Of a stretch of 50,166 nucleotides of DNA, positions 42,284 to 50,166 are shown piece after piece (positions within the stretch are counted from its first letter, which is position 1; each line of letters begins with the position of its first letter). Source of the stretch: Candidatus Bathyarchaeota archaeon (GTDB lineage Archaea; Thermoproteota; Bathyarchaeia; Bathyarchaeales; Bathycorpusculaceae); the NCBI GenBank assembly GCA_003165195.1, contig PLSP01000077.1:1-50166 (forward strand). The letters are read 5' to 3'. Position numbers and translations under genes: made by a program. The notes below the pieces were generated by a model. The model saw only the letters and a program-made list of their open reading frames with translations. It was not told where the DNA came from and searched no databases.

Positions 42284-42760
42284 CTAGGGGCAACACTTGC
42301 CTTTCGGGATCGCGTTTCCATGAGGACAGTACCTTGGGTGTTTCAATAGCGTGCATAATGCATCCATAAATTCCTCGTCCATGTGATGTTCCATGCCACA
42401 AACTGTTTCTTCTCGAATGTCTGTTTTGAGGGTTTCTTTCATCATTACTTCAGTCAATCTGTGGGCCCGAATAATTCTTTGAGCTATTATTCTTCCCTTT
42501 TCAGTGAGTTCGATCCCCTGTCTTGCTTTGTAAACAACATAACCTTCTTTCTCTAACTTCTTAAGCATCTCTAAGGCGCTTGGGGCTGCAACTCCTAGGT
42601 GATCAGCCACCCAGGTTAAATGAGCTATTTTTTCGCCCCTTTCTTCTGATATCAAAAGTGCTTCTAAATATTCTTCAACGCTTTCCGAGGCTGGCATAAA
42701 CGCTTTTAAAAAAGCTTTCTTTTTTTCAACTAATTGTCCAAGCTTGCCTTCGGCCGTCAT
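42284..42760 (-). CDS. DtxR/MntR-family metal-dependent regulator
   Basis: A 158-residue protein. A winged helix covers about residues 25-90 (VEEYLEALLISEERGEKIAH, TWVADHLGVAAPSALEMLKK, then the GYVVYKARQGIELTEKG wing). The metal-binding dimerisation domain follows, with TVCGMEHHMDEEFMDAL and the conserved CPHGNAIPKG. These proteins repress metal-uptake genes when bound to Mn or Fe. No transporter is adjacent, so the target is elsewhere or is its own gene. Confidence 0.92.
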   Translation of the reverse strand: MTAEGKLGQLVEKKKAFLKAFMPASESVEEYLEALLISEERGEKIAHLTWVADHLGVAAPSALEMLKKLEKEGYVVYKARQGIELTEKGRIIAQRIIRAHRLTEVMMKETLKTDIREETVCGMEHHMDEEFMDALCTLLKHPRYCPHGNAIPKGKCCP

Positions 42761-43082
42761 GGATTTATCATCACATTATCGTTAATCTGCTGCTGTCTTA
42801 GAAATAATGTTTGTTTAAGGAATTAAGAGTTTGTTCTATTTGTTTACACTAACTAAGCGAATGTGAATTGCGACGTTAATTAGTAAATTGTTTCCAACTC
42901 AATTGGCAAGTCTTAGCAACTATCCTTTCTCTTTTTACTAACTCTATAGCTTACCTTTCATCTTGATGCCTTGGGTTGACTTGTGGTCACGGTAAAGCTA
43001 AGATAAAAGAGAGTAGCACGTCTTTCTGGTATGGGTTCGGAGCGAAAAGGTGAAAAGCTACAACACTGTAATAGACCGAAAT
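42761..43082. other. Intergenic region between DtxR-type gene and small protein gene
   Basis: About 320 AT-rich bases between divergent genes. No tRNA, repeat or credible gene is visible. It must carry both promoters. Confidence 0.35.
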
Positions 43083-43097
43083 AAGGAGACCCTAAAA

Positions 43098-43298
43098 ATG
43101 AGTGATCAACCAAACATGGCAAGCATCCAATTAAACGGTGATAAACAAAACTTCATTATCGATAAGAAAGATTTCAAAACTGGTAGCAGAGGATACTACG
43201 GAACCGGCAAGATGGTGGCTGGGGGAAAAAAGTACCAGATAAGCATTCAAGTTGTGGAAATCGGTTCAAAGCCCAAAGAAGAAAAGAAAGAAAAGTAA
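43098..43298 (+). CDS. Small conserved-looking archaeal protein
   Basis: A 66-residue protein that reads as a compact beta-rich core (ASIQLNGDKQNFIIDKKDF, TGSRGYYGTGKMVAGGKKY, QISIQVVEIGS) with a Lys/Glu-rich tail. I recall similar short proteins in other archaea but no assigned function. The ATG at 43098 is fixed by AAGGAG at 43083-43088. A GTG at 43050 in the same frame lacks such support. Expression is probably good given this site. A T-rich terminator follows. Confidence 0.65.
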   Translation: MSDQPNMASIQLNGDKQNFIIDKKDFKTGSRGYYGTGKMVAGGKKYQISIQVVEIGSKPKEEKKEK

Positions 43299-43324
43299 CT
43301 AAAAGTTTTTTCAATTTTTATTTT

Positions 43325-43858
43325 TTACGCCACAATTGATGCACTAATTATTGTAACGTTTGTAATCGGTTTGTCGTTTGAGTTCGTCTTTACTTTAGCG
43401 ATTGCGTCTACAACTTCCATTCCAGATACGACTTTGCCGAATGCTGGATGTTTGGGGTCTAAGAAATTGTTGTTCACTTGGTTTATGAAGAATTGGCTGC
43501 TTCCTGTGTTTGGACCTGCATTCGCCATTGCAATGGTGCCTCTGTCGTTGCGGTTGTTGGTTTTGAATTCGTCTCTAATCTCGTGTATTGACGGGTCACC
43601 GTATCCAGTTCCTGTTGGGTCCCCACCTTGAATCATGAAGCCGGCGATGACTCGGTGGAAGATTGTGTCGTTGAATGTTCCCTTTTCCACTAAAGACTTG
43701 AAGTTGTTGGTGGTTATTGGCATGTCATTGCGAAGTTGGATCGTTATGTCCCCCATGTTGGTGTGAAGTAAAACTTTTACTCCGTTGATGTATTCTCTGG
43801 GAATTGAAAAGGAACTAGGCGTTTCTTTTGAGGGTTGGTTTGCTGTCTTTCCTGACAT
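43325..43858 (-). CDS. Cyclophilin-type peptidyl-prolyl isomerase
   Basis: A 177-residue protein with the cyclophilin active-site motifs FHRVIAGFMIQGGDPTGTGYG, split as FHRVIAGFMIQGGD and TGTGYG, and GTIAMANAGPNTGSSQFFI, then FGKVVSGMEVVDAI. The catalytic Arg is in FHRV. It speeds proline isomerisation during protein folding. No signal peptide, so it is cytosolic. ATG at 43858 is preferred, with GAGG 9 bases upstream. Confidence 0.94.
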   Translation of the reverse strand: MSGKTANQPSKETPSSFSIPREYINGVKVLLHTNMGDITIQLRNDMPITTNNFKSLVEKGTFNDTIFHRVIAGFMIQGGDPTGTGYGDPSIHEIRDEFKTNNRNDRGTIAMANAGPNTGSSQFFINQVNNNFLDPKHPAFGKVVSGMEVVDAIAKVKTNSNDKPITNVTIISASIVA

Positions 43859-44031
43859 AAATAGAACCTCGTAAACCAATTAGGTTTATGCCTATTATGC
43901 CTATTGCAATTTATTTTTCCAGTTCATCTCCAAGAGGCTGAACTGGAAAGCTTTCGTTTTGGCTTTTTGCCGCTAAAATGCAAAATTAGAAATAATGGAC
44001 GCTCGTGATATTGGAGTTTGAGGCAAGTTTT

Positions 44032-45579
44032 ATGACGGATGTAGTTTTCACTTTTGAGGTTCATCAGCCCCATAGGCTCAAGCGAAGGCTGTTTTGGGAA
44101 GGCAAAGTCTTCCGACGCCTAAGCGAAAAAGAGCTTTTCAACTACTATTTTGACAATGACGCTGACCGAGAAATTTTCAAGCGTGCCGCACGCAAATGCT
44201 ATTATCCTTCAAACCAGATTCTGCTTGACTCAATAGACCGTCATAAACGTGACCGTAGCCAGGCAAAGTTTGCTTTCAGCATTTCTGGGGTTTTTCTTGA
44301 GCAATGCGAGATGTTTGAAAAAGATCTTCTAGAAAGCTTTAAGCAACTGTCGGAAACTGGCCGCGTCGAGTTCCTCAACCAAACATACTATCACTCCGTT
44401 GCAAGCCTGTACCCAGACAAAGAAGAGTTTATTGCCCAGGCAAAACTGCATCGTCAAACCGTAATAGAGCTTCTCGGTTACACACCTACCGTTTTTGAGA
44501 ACACTGAGCTCCTTTACAACAACACCATAGCAAAAATCGTTGAATCTCTTGGGTATAAGGGTATATTCACCGAAGGCGTAGAAAAAATCCTCGGCGAAAA
44601 ATCCCCAAACTACCTCTACACACCCAAAGATAGCAAAAAAATCCGAGTGCTCCTGCGCAACTATAAACTAACAGATGATGTTGGCTTCCGCTTTTCATCA
44701 CATTTTTGGCCTGAATGGCCTCTGACCGCAGACAAATATGCGGGTTGGCTGTCGGAGACGCCTGGGGAAGTCATCAACATTTTCCCCGACTACGAAACCT
44801 TCGGAGAACACCATTGGCCAGAAACAGGAATCCTTGACTTTCTGGCACATTTGCCGGACGAGATATTGAAGCACGAGAACCTGCAGATGGCAACCCCCTC
44901 TGAAACAGTAGCCACGCATGAGTCAAAAGGCGAAATCGATGTTCCCGAAGCAGGCGGTACCGTGTCATGGGCTGATGTGCAAAGAGACCAAAGCGGATGG
45001 CTTGGCAATGTGATGCAGTGGGCTTACTACAATACGCTGCGGCGGCTAGAACCATTCATCAAAGAAGCGGGTGATCCAGAGCTTCTTAGGCTTTGGCGTG
45101 ACTTCCAAATAAGCGATCACCTCTATTACATGTTCACTGCAGGCGGCGCTTCAGGTGAAGTTCACTCCTACTTTAGTCCATTCGAGTCACCCATGGATGC
45201 ATTTGTGGTAGCCCAAACGCTGCTAAACGACTTCGAAGCAAGGGTTAGGCTGGCGGTCTCAACGGCAAATGAGCCTTTCCTATTTTACACTGGTATTGGC
45301 AAAGAGTTTTACACAGGAACAATGGCGTGGAGTCTTAAGGGCTTCTGTGAAGCACTCGAAAAAGTTGATGTCAAAGCGGTTGAGTTTCATGTTCACAATG
45401 GGGACTTTGGCAGCTGGGTGGAAAACTCGCTTAAAGATCAAATCCTTGCTTCCGAGATAAAGAACCTTACGGAAACAGAAGAAAACGGAGAAACACTAAG
45501 AACAAATATACTTGCCTTAGCGAAAAAACGGTTTGACAAGTTAAGCAAGCAAACACAAGAGACCACTCAGCTCTTCTGA
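44032..45579 (+). CDS. GH57 family alpha-amylase-like glycoside hydrolase
   Basis: A 515-residue protein with GH57 motifs in order: HQPHR at 11-15, FLNQTYYHS near 114-122, FENTELLYNN at 155-164, GIFTEG near 177-182, and FPDYETFGEHHW at 251-262, where D253 is the likely acid/base. GH57 enzymes are retaining amylases, branching enzymes or 4-alpha-glucanotransferases. This length and pattern fit the archaeal amylase-like group. ATG at 44032 gives the HQPHR start; TTGAGG precedes it. It leads an alpha-glucan operon. Confidence 0.9.
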   Translation: MTDVVFTFEVHQPHRLKRRLFWEGKVFRRLSEKELFNYYFDNDADREIFKRAARKCYYPSNQILLDSIDRHKRDRSQAKFAFSISGVFLEQCEMFEKDLLESFKQLSETGRVEFLNQTYYHSVASLYPDKEEFIAQAKLHRQTVIELLGYTPTVFENTELLYNNTIAKIVESLGYKGIFTEGVEKILGEKSPNYLYTPKDSKKIRVLLRNYKLTDDVGFRFSSHFWPEWPLTADKYAGWLSETPGEVINIFPDYETFGEHHWPETGILDFLAHLPDEILKHENLQMATPSETVATHESKGEIDVPEAGGTVSWADVQRDQSGWLGNVMQWAYYNTLRRLEPFIKEAGDPELLRLWRDFQISDHLYYMFTAGGASGEVHSYFSPFESPMDAFVVAQTLLNDFEARVRLAVSTANEPFLFYTGIGKEFYTGTMAWSLKGFCEALEKVDVKAVEFHVHNGDFGSWVENSLKDQILASEIKNLTETEENGETLRTNILALAKKRFDKLSKQTQETTQLF

Positions 45580-45608
45580 GAATTGCGTTTATAAGAGATG
45601 TCGCCCTA

Positions 45609-45881
45609 GTGTTGACTGGTGCATTATCGATGAGAGATGAGCTCCCATTCCCAGACAAAGTTTTACAGACCCTTCACAACCTTTGCGCTACAGCCGCTGA
45701 TTTGGCGCGGCGAGGAGACGAAGTAGCAAGACTCATGCAGAAAGACCCAGCAGAAATCGAGGGCATCTTGGATCGGTATAAGTCAGAAGGGTTTGCTGAA
45801 AGCTTTTTTGATAATGAAGGGAAAAAACGGTACTACCTAAATGCACGTGGAATAATTAAGGTGTGTTCACTTTTTACATAA
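45609..45881 (+). CDS. Small winged-helix-like protein
   Basis: A protein of 83-90 residues (GTG at 45609 or ATG at 45630). It looks like a helix-turn-helix with wing: VLQTLHNLCATAADLARRGD, then EIEGILDRYKSEGF and a wing of NEGKKRYYLNARGIIKV. It lies between the GH57 gene and the half-glycosyltransferase; its stop is directly followed by the next start. It may regulate the operon, but the DNA-binding assignment is tentative. Confidence 0.55.
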   Translation: MLTGALSMRDELPFPDKVLQTLHNLCATAADLARRGDEVARLMQKDPAEIEGILDRYKSEGFAESFFDNEGKKRYYLNARGIIKVCSLFT

Positions 45882-46517
45882 GTGAAAAATATGCGGGTTA
45901 TCATTTTTTCCTGGGAGTATCCCCCACGAGTTGTGGGTAAACTATCTGACTATGTGAAAGTCCTTTCGGCCCAGCTTTCCGCTAAAGAAATAGATGTTAA
46001 TGTTGTAACATATGGGGACACTTTAACGGGGACCGAACAGGAATCCACTGGAGTCACAACGGTTAGAGTGTCAAACCCTGTTCGCACCCACATAGGGGTT
46101 TTGACTTGGGTCTTAACGTTAAATCAGGAAGTAGAAAGAGCTGCAGCTAACATTTACTATCTAGCCAAAAACCAAATTGACCTTTTAGACGTTTATGATT
46201 GGCATTTTATTCCAGCTGCTGTTACGCTTAAAAGCGGCTTGGGTATACCGTTTATTTACTCCGTTGAAAGTTTAGAAGACCACCGATCACAAGCTCAGAA
46301 TACACCCTATAATATGGCCATCAAAAGTATTGAGTGGCTTGGCTTTTATGAGTCGGCCGTGGTCAGCGTCAGATCCGAGTGGATGCGCGACGAAATTATC
46401 AGACTTTATCAGGTTCCTAAAGAAAAGATAATCGTTATTTCCACCGCTCCCAATGTTTGGCTTCCTGATATGCTCAAACTATACAGCAATGTAGCTGAAG
46501 GTGCAAAAAGTAGTTGA
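45882..46517 (+). CDS. Glycosyltransferase N-terminal half only (GT-B acceptor domain)
   Basis: A 211-residue protein that matches only the N-terminal Rossmann domain of the full glycosyltransferase encoded next: VIIFSWEYPPRVVGKLSDYV against VMMLSWEYPPRVIGGISPHV. It ends at the equivalent of the interdomain linker (KIIVISTAPNVW), so the whole nucleotide-sugar-binding C-terminal domain is absent. The GG loop is changed to GK. The frame is intact with a natural stop, and the TGA overlaps the next TTG (TTGA). It starts with GTG at 45882 or ATG at 45891. It may be a non-catalytic partner. Confidence 0.8.
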   Translation: MKNMRVIIFSWEYPPRVVGKLSDYVKVLSAQLSAKEIDVNVVTYGDTLTGTEQESTGVTTVRVSNPVRTHIGVLTWVLTLNQEVERAAANIYYLAKNQIDLLDVYDWHFIPAAVTLKSGLGIPFIYSVESLEDHRSQAQNTPYNMAIKSIEWLGFYESAVVSVRSEWMRDEIIRLYQVPKEKIIVISTAPNVWLPDMLKLYSNVAEGAKSS

Positions 46518-47719
46518 AAGACGACTTAACCGTGATGATGCTTAGTTGGGAGTACCCGCCTAGAGTAATCGGGGGAATATCGCCACACGTTTACTTTTTG
46601 TCCAAGCATTTAGTCAAGCAAGGCGTAAAAGTGTACGTTATCACATGTGATTTTCCAGATACACCCACCCATGAAGTTATTGATGGCGTAGAGGTTTACC
46701 GCATCGACTCATACAAGAATCCCGCCCCAGACTTTTCAAGTTGGGTTTATCTGATGAACCTAAATATGCAGAAAGAAACAGCGGCGTTAACAAAGAAAAT
46801 CGGCGGTAAAATCGACGTTTTCCATGCGCACGACTGGTTAGTGGCAAACGCAGGCATAGGGCTAAAACATGTTTTCCGAAAACCTCTGCTTGTAACAATG
46901 CATTCAACTGAGATAGGCAGAAGAGACGGATTACACAATACCACCGAAAAAATGATTCATGAAACGGAAGCTTGGTTAACTTATGAGGCTTGGAGGGTAA
47001 TCTGCTGCAGCAACTACATGATTTCGCATGTTAAGTGGGCTTTTGGGCTTCCAAACGACAAATTAGTTATGGTCCCAAACGGGGTAAACACCAGCAGCTA
47101 TGACGACCTTGACGTTGACCTTAAAGAGTTCCGCAGCAAGTTTGCGCTTCCGGAAGAAAAAATCGTGCTCTTCGTAGGTAGGCTAGTTTACGAGAAAGGC
47201 GTCCAAATACTCATAAATGCTGCCCCAAAAATCCTGAGCAAAGTCGATGCCAAATTCATAATTGTAGGCAGCGGCTACATGAAGGAGCAACTCCTAAACA
47301 TTGTACGCAGCATGGGTCTTGAGCACAAAGTTCTCTTCGAAGGTTTCCTTGATGAGACAACATTGCTTAAGCTTCAAAAATGCGCTGATGTATCTGTTGT
47401 GCCCTCGCTTTTCGAACCGTTCGGTATAGTAGCGTTAGAGGCTATGGCGGCTAAAAGCCCCGTAGTGGCATCTGACACTGGCGGTTTATCAGAAATTATA
47501 CAGCATGACGTTACAGGCGTCAAAGTTTTCCCAAACAATACAGAATCATTAGCTTGGGGAATAACCAAGGTACTGTTAGACGAAGGGTACAGCCAATATC
47601 TGCGGGAAAACGCTTACAAGAAAATCTTGGAAATATACGATTGGGAAAAAATCGCTCAGGAAACCAAAGGCATATACGAGGGCGTTTTAGGCGAGTACTC
47701 CAAGAGTTTCTGGGCGTAA
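46514..47719 (+). CDS. GT4/GT5-type glycosyltransferase (glycogen synthase-like)
   Basis: A 401-residue GT-B enzyme. N-terminal domain: SWEYPPRVIGGISPHV and HAHDWLVANAG. C-terminal domain: LFVGRLVYEKGVQILINA and the donor-binding PSLFEPFGIVALEAMAAKSP with E-x7-E. Closest in type to archaeal glycogen/alpha-glucan synthases that use ADP- or UDP-glucose. It starts with TTG at 46514, overlapping the half-gene by 4 bases, so the two proteins are probably made in fixed ratio. The nearby GH57 gene supports an alpha-glucan role. Confidence 0.9.
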   Translation: MKDDLTVMMLSWEYPPRVIGGISPHVYFLSKHLVKQGVKVYVITCDFPDTPTHEVIDGVEVYRIDSYKNPAPDFSSWVYLMNLNMQKETAALTKKIGGKIDVFHAHDWLVANAGIGLKHVFRKPLLVTMHSTEIGRRDGLHNTTEKMIHETEAWLTYEAWRVICCSNYMISHVKWAFGLPNDKLVMVPNGVNTSSYDDLDVDLKEFRSKFALPEEKIVLFVGRLVYEKGVQILINAAPKILSKVDAKFIIVGSGYMKEQLLNIVRSMGLEHKVLFEGFLDETTLLKLQKCADVSVVPSLFEPFGIVALEAMAAKSPVVASDTGGLSEIIQHDVTGVKVFPNNTESLAWGITKVLLDEGYSQYLRENAYKKILEIYDWEKIAQETKGIYEGVLGEYSKSFWA

Positions 47720-47724
47720 CAGCG

Positions 47725-49065
47725 CTATTTCGCAACTACCCTCACGTTTTCAACTTCAATCCATGGTGCAATCAACTGGCCCATCTGCCTCTCGTTGCTG
47801 CCAACTGTACTGACGTTTTTTAGTACTTCAAAGATGTTGCCCGCTAACATTACGCCTCGGCTGCAATGCACAATTTCCCCGTTCTTTATTTTCCAAGCTG
47901 GAGTAGCCACTACAGAGAATTCGCCGCTAACGGGATTGCTGCTGTGGGCGCCCTGCAGGTAATATATTATTAAGCCGTCTTCGACTTGGCTAAGCATCTG
48001 CTCAGCGGTTTTGTTTCCAGGTATTATGTGGAAGTTTGTGGTGTCGATGCCTGGTGTTGAGAGATATCCTGCTCTGGAAGCGTTCCCAGTGCTTTCTTTC
48101 CCCTCTTTCTTTGCCGAGTAGTTATCATATAGAAAACTTCTTAGTACACCGTTCTCTATGACTGTTGTCTTCTGATGTGGCACTCCTTCACCGTCAAAGG
48201 CCCATGTGCGTAGTCCACCAGCAAATAGGCCGTCATCGTAAACTGTGAGGTTTTCAGCTGCAACTTTTTGCCCAAGTTTATCTTTAAAGGGTGACTGATT
48301 TCTCTGCACGTTGTCAGCTCTAACAGCATTGATCACTGTGTACGATAAAAGGTCCTGCAACGCAAACTGCGTAAGGATGAGCGTGCTTGATTTGCTTTCA
48401 ACTGATTTGGTTTTTAGGGTTGAAACTGAAAGTTTTGCTGCTTCTCTGCCGACCCACTCGGGGTCAAGATCATAGCTTCTTGAGGCGTTAAACTCAAAAC
48501 ACACTGGTGTTATAGTGCCATTTTCCTTTGCCATTGTTGCTATGCTGCATTCAATCACTGTTCCTTTGTCGAAACCTGAAACTCCGTTTGAATTAGCGAT
48601 AGCGTTTGAAATGTAAGCGCCGCCTATTCCACCTTCAACGGGTATTACTCGTTTGTCAACTTGGCTTGCAGCATCCAGCATCCGTGCAGCCACATTCACC
48701 AGTTCCTCTGAACTCAACTCGACAATTTTGTCATCAAAAGTTTTCTGCAGTGAAGCATAAGGCTTCTGGGCTGGAAGACTTTTCCAGTCCGGGTCAAATT
48801 TACTTGCCCTCGCTGCGCTTAAAGCGTTCGAGATAACGTTTTCAACAGCTTTCTGCTCATCAATGATGTTGGTGTAAGCAAACCCCACCGCTTTTTCGAC
48901 GATAACTCTTATGCCTAAGCCGCGGTCAATTATGCGGTTGGTTTTGCTAATTTGCCCCAGCTCGATGCCGATGTTAGTTGCTTGTCCTTCGTAAACGTAA
49001 GCTTCAGCCTCCGAAGCGCCCTTACCTAGAGCCACCTTAACGGTGTTTTCAGCCAAACTAATCAT
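47725..49065 (-). CDS. TldE/PmbA-family protein
   Basis: A 446-residue protein of the TldD/TldE family (PmbA-like subunit). Seen: [51 protein letters not shown], and the C-terminal [20 protein letters not shown]. It lacks the HExxxH metal site, which is normal for TldE. With TldD it forms a heterodimeric metalloprotease acting on unfolded peptides. ATG at 49065 lies 10 bases after the tldD stop. A start at 49095 would overlap tldD. Confidence 0.92.
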   Translation of the reverse strand: MISLAENTVKVALGKGASEAEAYVYEGQATNIGIELGQISKTNRIIDRGLGIRVIVEKAVGFAYTNIIDEQKAVENVISNALSAARASKFDPDWKSLPAQKPYASLQKTFDDKIVELSSEELVNVAARMLDAASQVDKRVIPVEGGIGGAYISNAIANSNGVSGFDKGTVIECSIATMAKENGTITPVCFEFNASRSYDLDPEWVGREAAKLSVSTLKTKSVESKSSTLILTQFALQDLLSYTVINAVRADNVQRNQSPFKDKLGQKVAAENLTVYDDGLFAGGLRTWAFDGEGVPHQKTTVIENGVLRSFLYDNYSAKKEGKESTGNASRAGYLSTPGIDTTNFHIIPGNKTAEQMLSQVEDGLIIYYLQGAHSSNPVSGEFSVVATPAWKIKNGEIVHCSRGVMLAGNIFEVLKNVSTVGSNERQMGQLIAPWIEVENVRVVAK

Positions 49066-49075
49066 AATATCTTTC

Positions 49076-50166
49076 TTAAGCACTGCCACCAACAATAACC
49101 TCCTTAACCATTATGTGCGGGCCACCGTCACCAATAAACGCTGTTTGCCCCTTACCGCATCTGCCAGGGTCAAGCTGGAAGTCCTTGCCTACAGCATTAA
49201 CTTTATGCAACGTTTCTAATGTGTTGCCGCTAATTGATGCATCGCGTACAGGTTCGCCGACTTCGCCGTTCACTATTTCGTAGCCTTCTTGGATGCCTAC
49301 TTGGAAGGTACCGTCAAGATTTGCTTGCCCACCCCTGAAACTCTTGAAGTAGTAGCCACGCTTGACTTTCTCAATTAATTCCTCAAAACTGTGGTCTCTG
49401 GGCTGCATGTAAGTGCACCGCATACGAATGATTGGTTCCACACGGAAATCCTCCGCTCGTGCGTTACCAGTTGGTTGAGCATTAAATTTTTCTGCAGTTT
49501 CACGGTTATGCATCAAACCTGCTACGACGCCGTCTTTTATGAGCAGAGTTTTCTCTGTTTTCACTCCTTCGTCGTCATATTTGAAGGCGCCAAAGGAACC
49601 TTCAATTGTGCCGTCATCGTAAAATGTCACGAGGTCTGAACCGATTTTTTTGCCCATGTTTTCAGATAACACCCCGCCTGAAAGCGCCAAGTCAGCCTCT
49701 GCTAGATGCCCAAAGGCTTCATGGACAAAAACGCCTACAACGTTTGGTCCCAAAACAACAGGGAATGTTCCGCCCTTCAAAGGTTTAGCTTTAAGCTGCT
49801 CCACCGCTCGCTTAGCAACTTTTTCGCCCAGCACCTCAGGGACTTGCTCATCGAATAATTCGTAACCTGCTGTAGACCCGATTTCTTCGCGGCTAAACGT
49901 GTAAACTCCCTCATTCTGTGCTGAGGCGGTTATTCTTCCCCAAACATACAGTTTATCCTGCTCTATGCTGCTGCCCTCACTGTTAACAAAGTAATTGGTG
50001 CCTGTCAAGTCAAAGTAGTCCATTGTGCAGCTTTTGACTCGTTCATCAAAACCCAACCCCGCCCTGTTTACTAAAAGCGCTGTTTTGATTTTGTCCTCCA
50101 TCAATATATCCGCTGGGTTCTTTTTTGGTTTGGCTTCAACGCGGTCGACTACAACTTTGGATTTGG
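49076..50166 (-). CDS. tldD: TldD-family metalloprotease (5' end outside window)
   Basis: The frame is open to the window edge (363 residues seen) and the upstream residues ([18 protein letters not shown]) fit the normal TldD sequence, so the start lies outside. The metal site HEAFGH is in [18 protein letters not shown]. Also seen: GGGTFPVV-like [14 protein letters not shown] and [16 protein letters not shown]. TldD carries the catalytic zinc and works with TldE. A TTG/ATG near 50104 is unlikely to be the true start. Confidence 0.93.
   Translation of the reverse strand, partial: KSKVVVDRVEAKPKKNPADILMEDKIKTALLVNRAGLGFDERVKSCTMDYFDLTGTNYFVNSEGSSIEQDKLYVWGRITASAQNEGVYTFSREEIGSTAGYELFDEQVPEVLGEKVAKRAVEQLKAKPLKGGTFPVVLGPNVVGVFVHEAFGHLAEADLALSGGVLSENMGKKIGSDLVTFYDDGTIEGSFGAFKYDDEGVKTEKTLLIKDGVVAGLMHNRETAEKFNAQPTGNARAEDFRVEPIIRMRCTYMQPRDHSFEELIEKVKRGYYFKSFRGGQANLDGTFQVGIQEGYEIVNGEVGEPVRDASISGNTLETLHKVNAVGKDFQLDPGRCGKGQTAFIGDGGPHIMVKEVIVGGSA

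Overview
This window looks like chromosome from an archaeon of the TACK side, most likely a Bathyarchaeia-type, acetogenic or methanogen-related lineage. That placement is inference. What the sequence shows is archaeal information-processing machinery: histone, Alba, TFB, Gar1, L7Ae, S25e, S28e, L24e, L40e, an Elf1-like factor, RtcB with archease, and archaeal adenylate kinase. These sit beside tetrahydromethanopterin C1 enzymes, an F420-linked iron-sulfur oxidoreductase and a tetraether-lipid-synthase-type radical SAM protein. Many genes start with TTG or GTG behind clear Shine-Dalgarno sequences, and TATA-like boxes such as CTTAAATA precede several operons. Gene density is high, and the few long gaps stand out.

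Layout. 1-4.4 kb: end of a histone gene, a TrmB-type regulator divergent from a radical SAM protein related to tetraether lipid synthase, S25e and small unknown genes. 4.4-11.4 kb: purB with an NAD-kinase-like gene, an asparagine synthetase, a 0.5-kb gap with degenerate repeats, then aspS, a KH-domain protein and Alba. 11.8-16.5 kb: a regulator, L40e, a structured convergent gap, DUF116, TFB-gar1 and the divergent L7Ae-S28e-L24e operon, followed by an ASCH-like gene. 16.6-22.9 kb: a tight lysine operon, dapA-dapB-asd-lysA-dapF-dapL, forming the diaminopimelate-aminotransferase route. 23.1-28.0 kb: a PhoU-like regulator facing a C1 cluster that has an FrhB-like flavoprotein, F420-dependent Mtd, and a second, unrelated methylene-H4MPT dehydrogenase of the NAD(P)-dependent MtdA/MtdB family fused to an unassigned N-terminal domain. 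28.3-34.4 kb: M42 peptidase, a redox protein, archease, adenylate kinase, an MBL-fold hydrolase and RtcB. 34.5-40.8 kb: a polysaccharide flippase, a FYVE-like zinc finger, membrane and secreted proteins, Elf1, and a decayed secreted-protein pseudogene. 41.2-42.2 kb: tRNA-Gly(UCC), a VapBC module and a broken second copy of the same tRNA. 42.3-50.2 kb: a DtxR-type regulator, a small conserved protein, a cyclophilin, a GH57/glycosyltransferase alpha-glucan operon, and TldE/TldD, with tldD running off the window edge.

How the genes work together. The C1 cluster suggests that the methenyl/methylene-H4MPT step can be coupled either to F420 or to NAD(P), with the FrhB-like protein linking F420 to ferredoxin or a partner complex. 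The lysine operon covers every step from aspartyl-phosphate to lysine; only aspartate kinase is missing. The GH57 gene and two overlapping glycosyltransferase genes, one complete and one consisting only of the N-terminal half, form a probable storage-polysaccharide unit.

The items most worth following up are the fused dehydrogenase next to Mtd, the half-glycosyltransferase coupled to its full-length paralogue, the toxin-antitoxin pair bracketed by tRNA copies, and the FYVE-spaced zinc finger. I found no CRISPR array, transposase or integrase.
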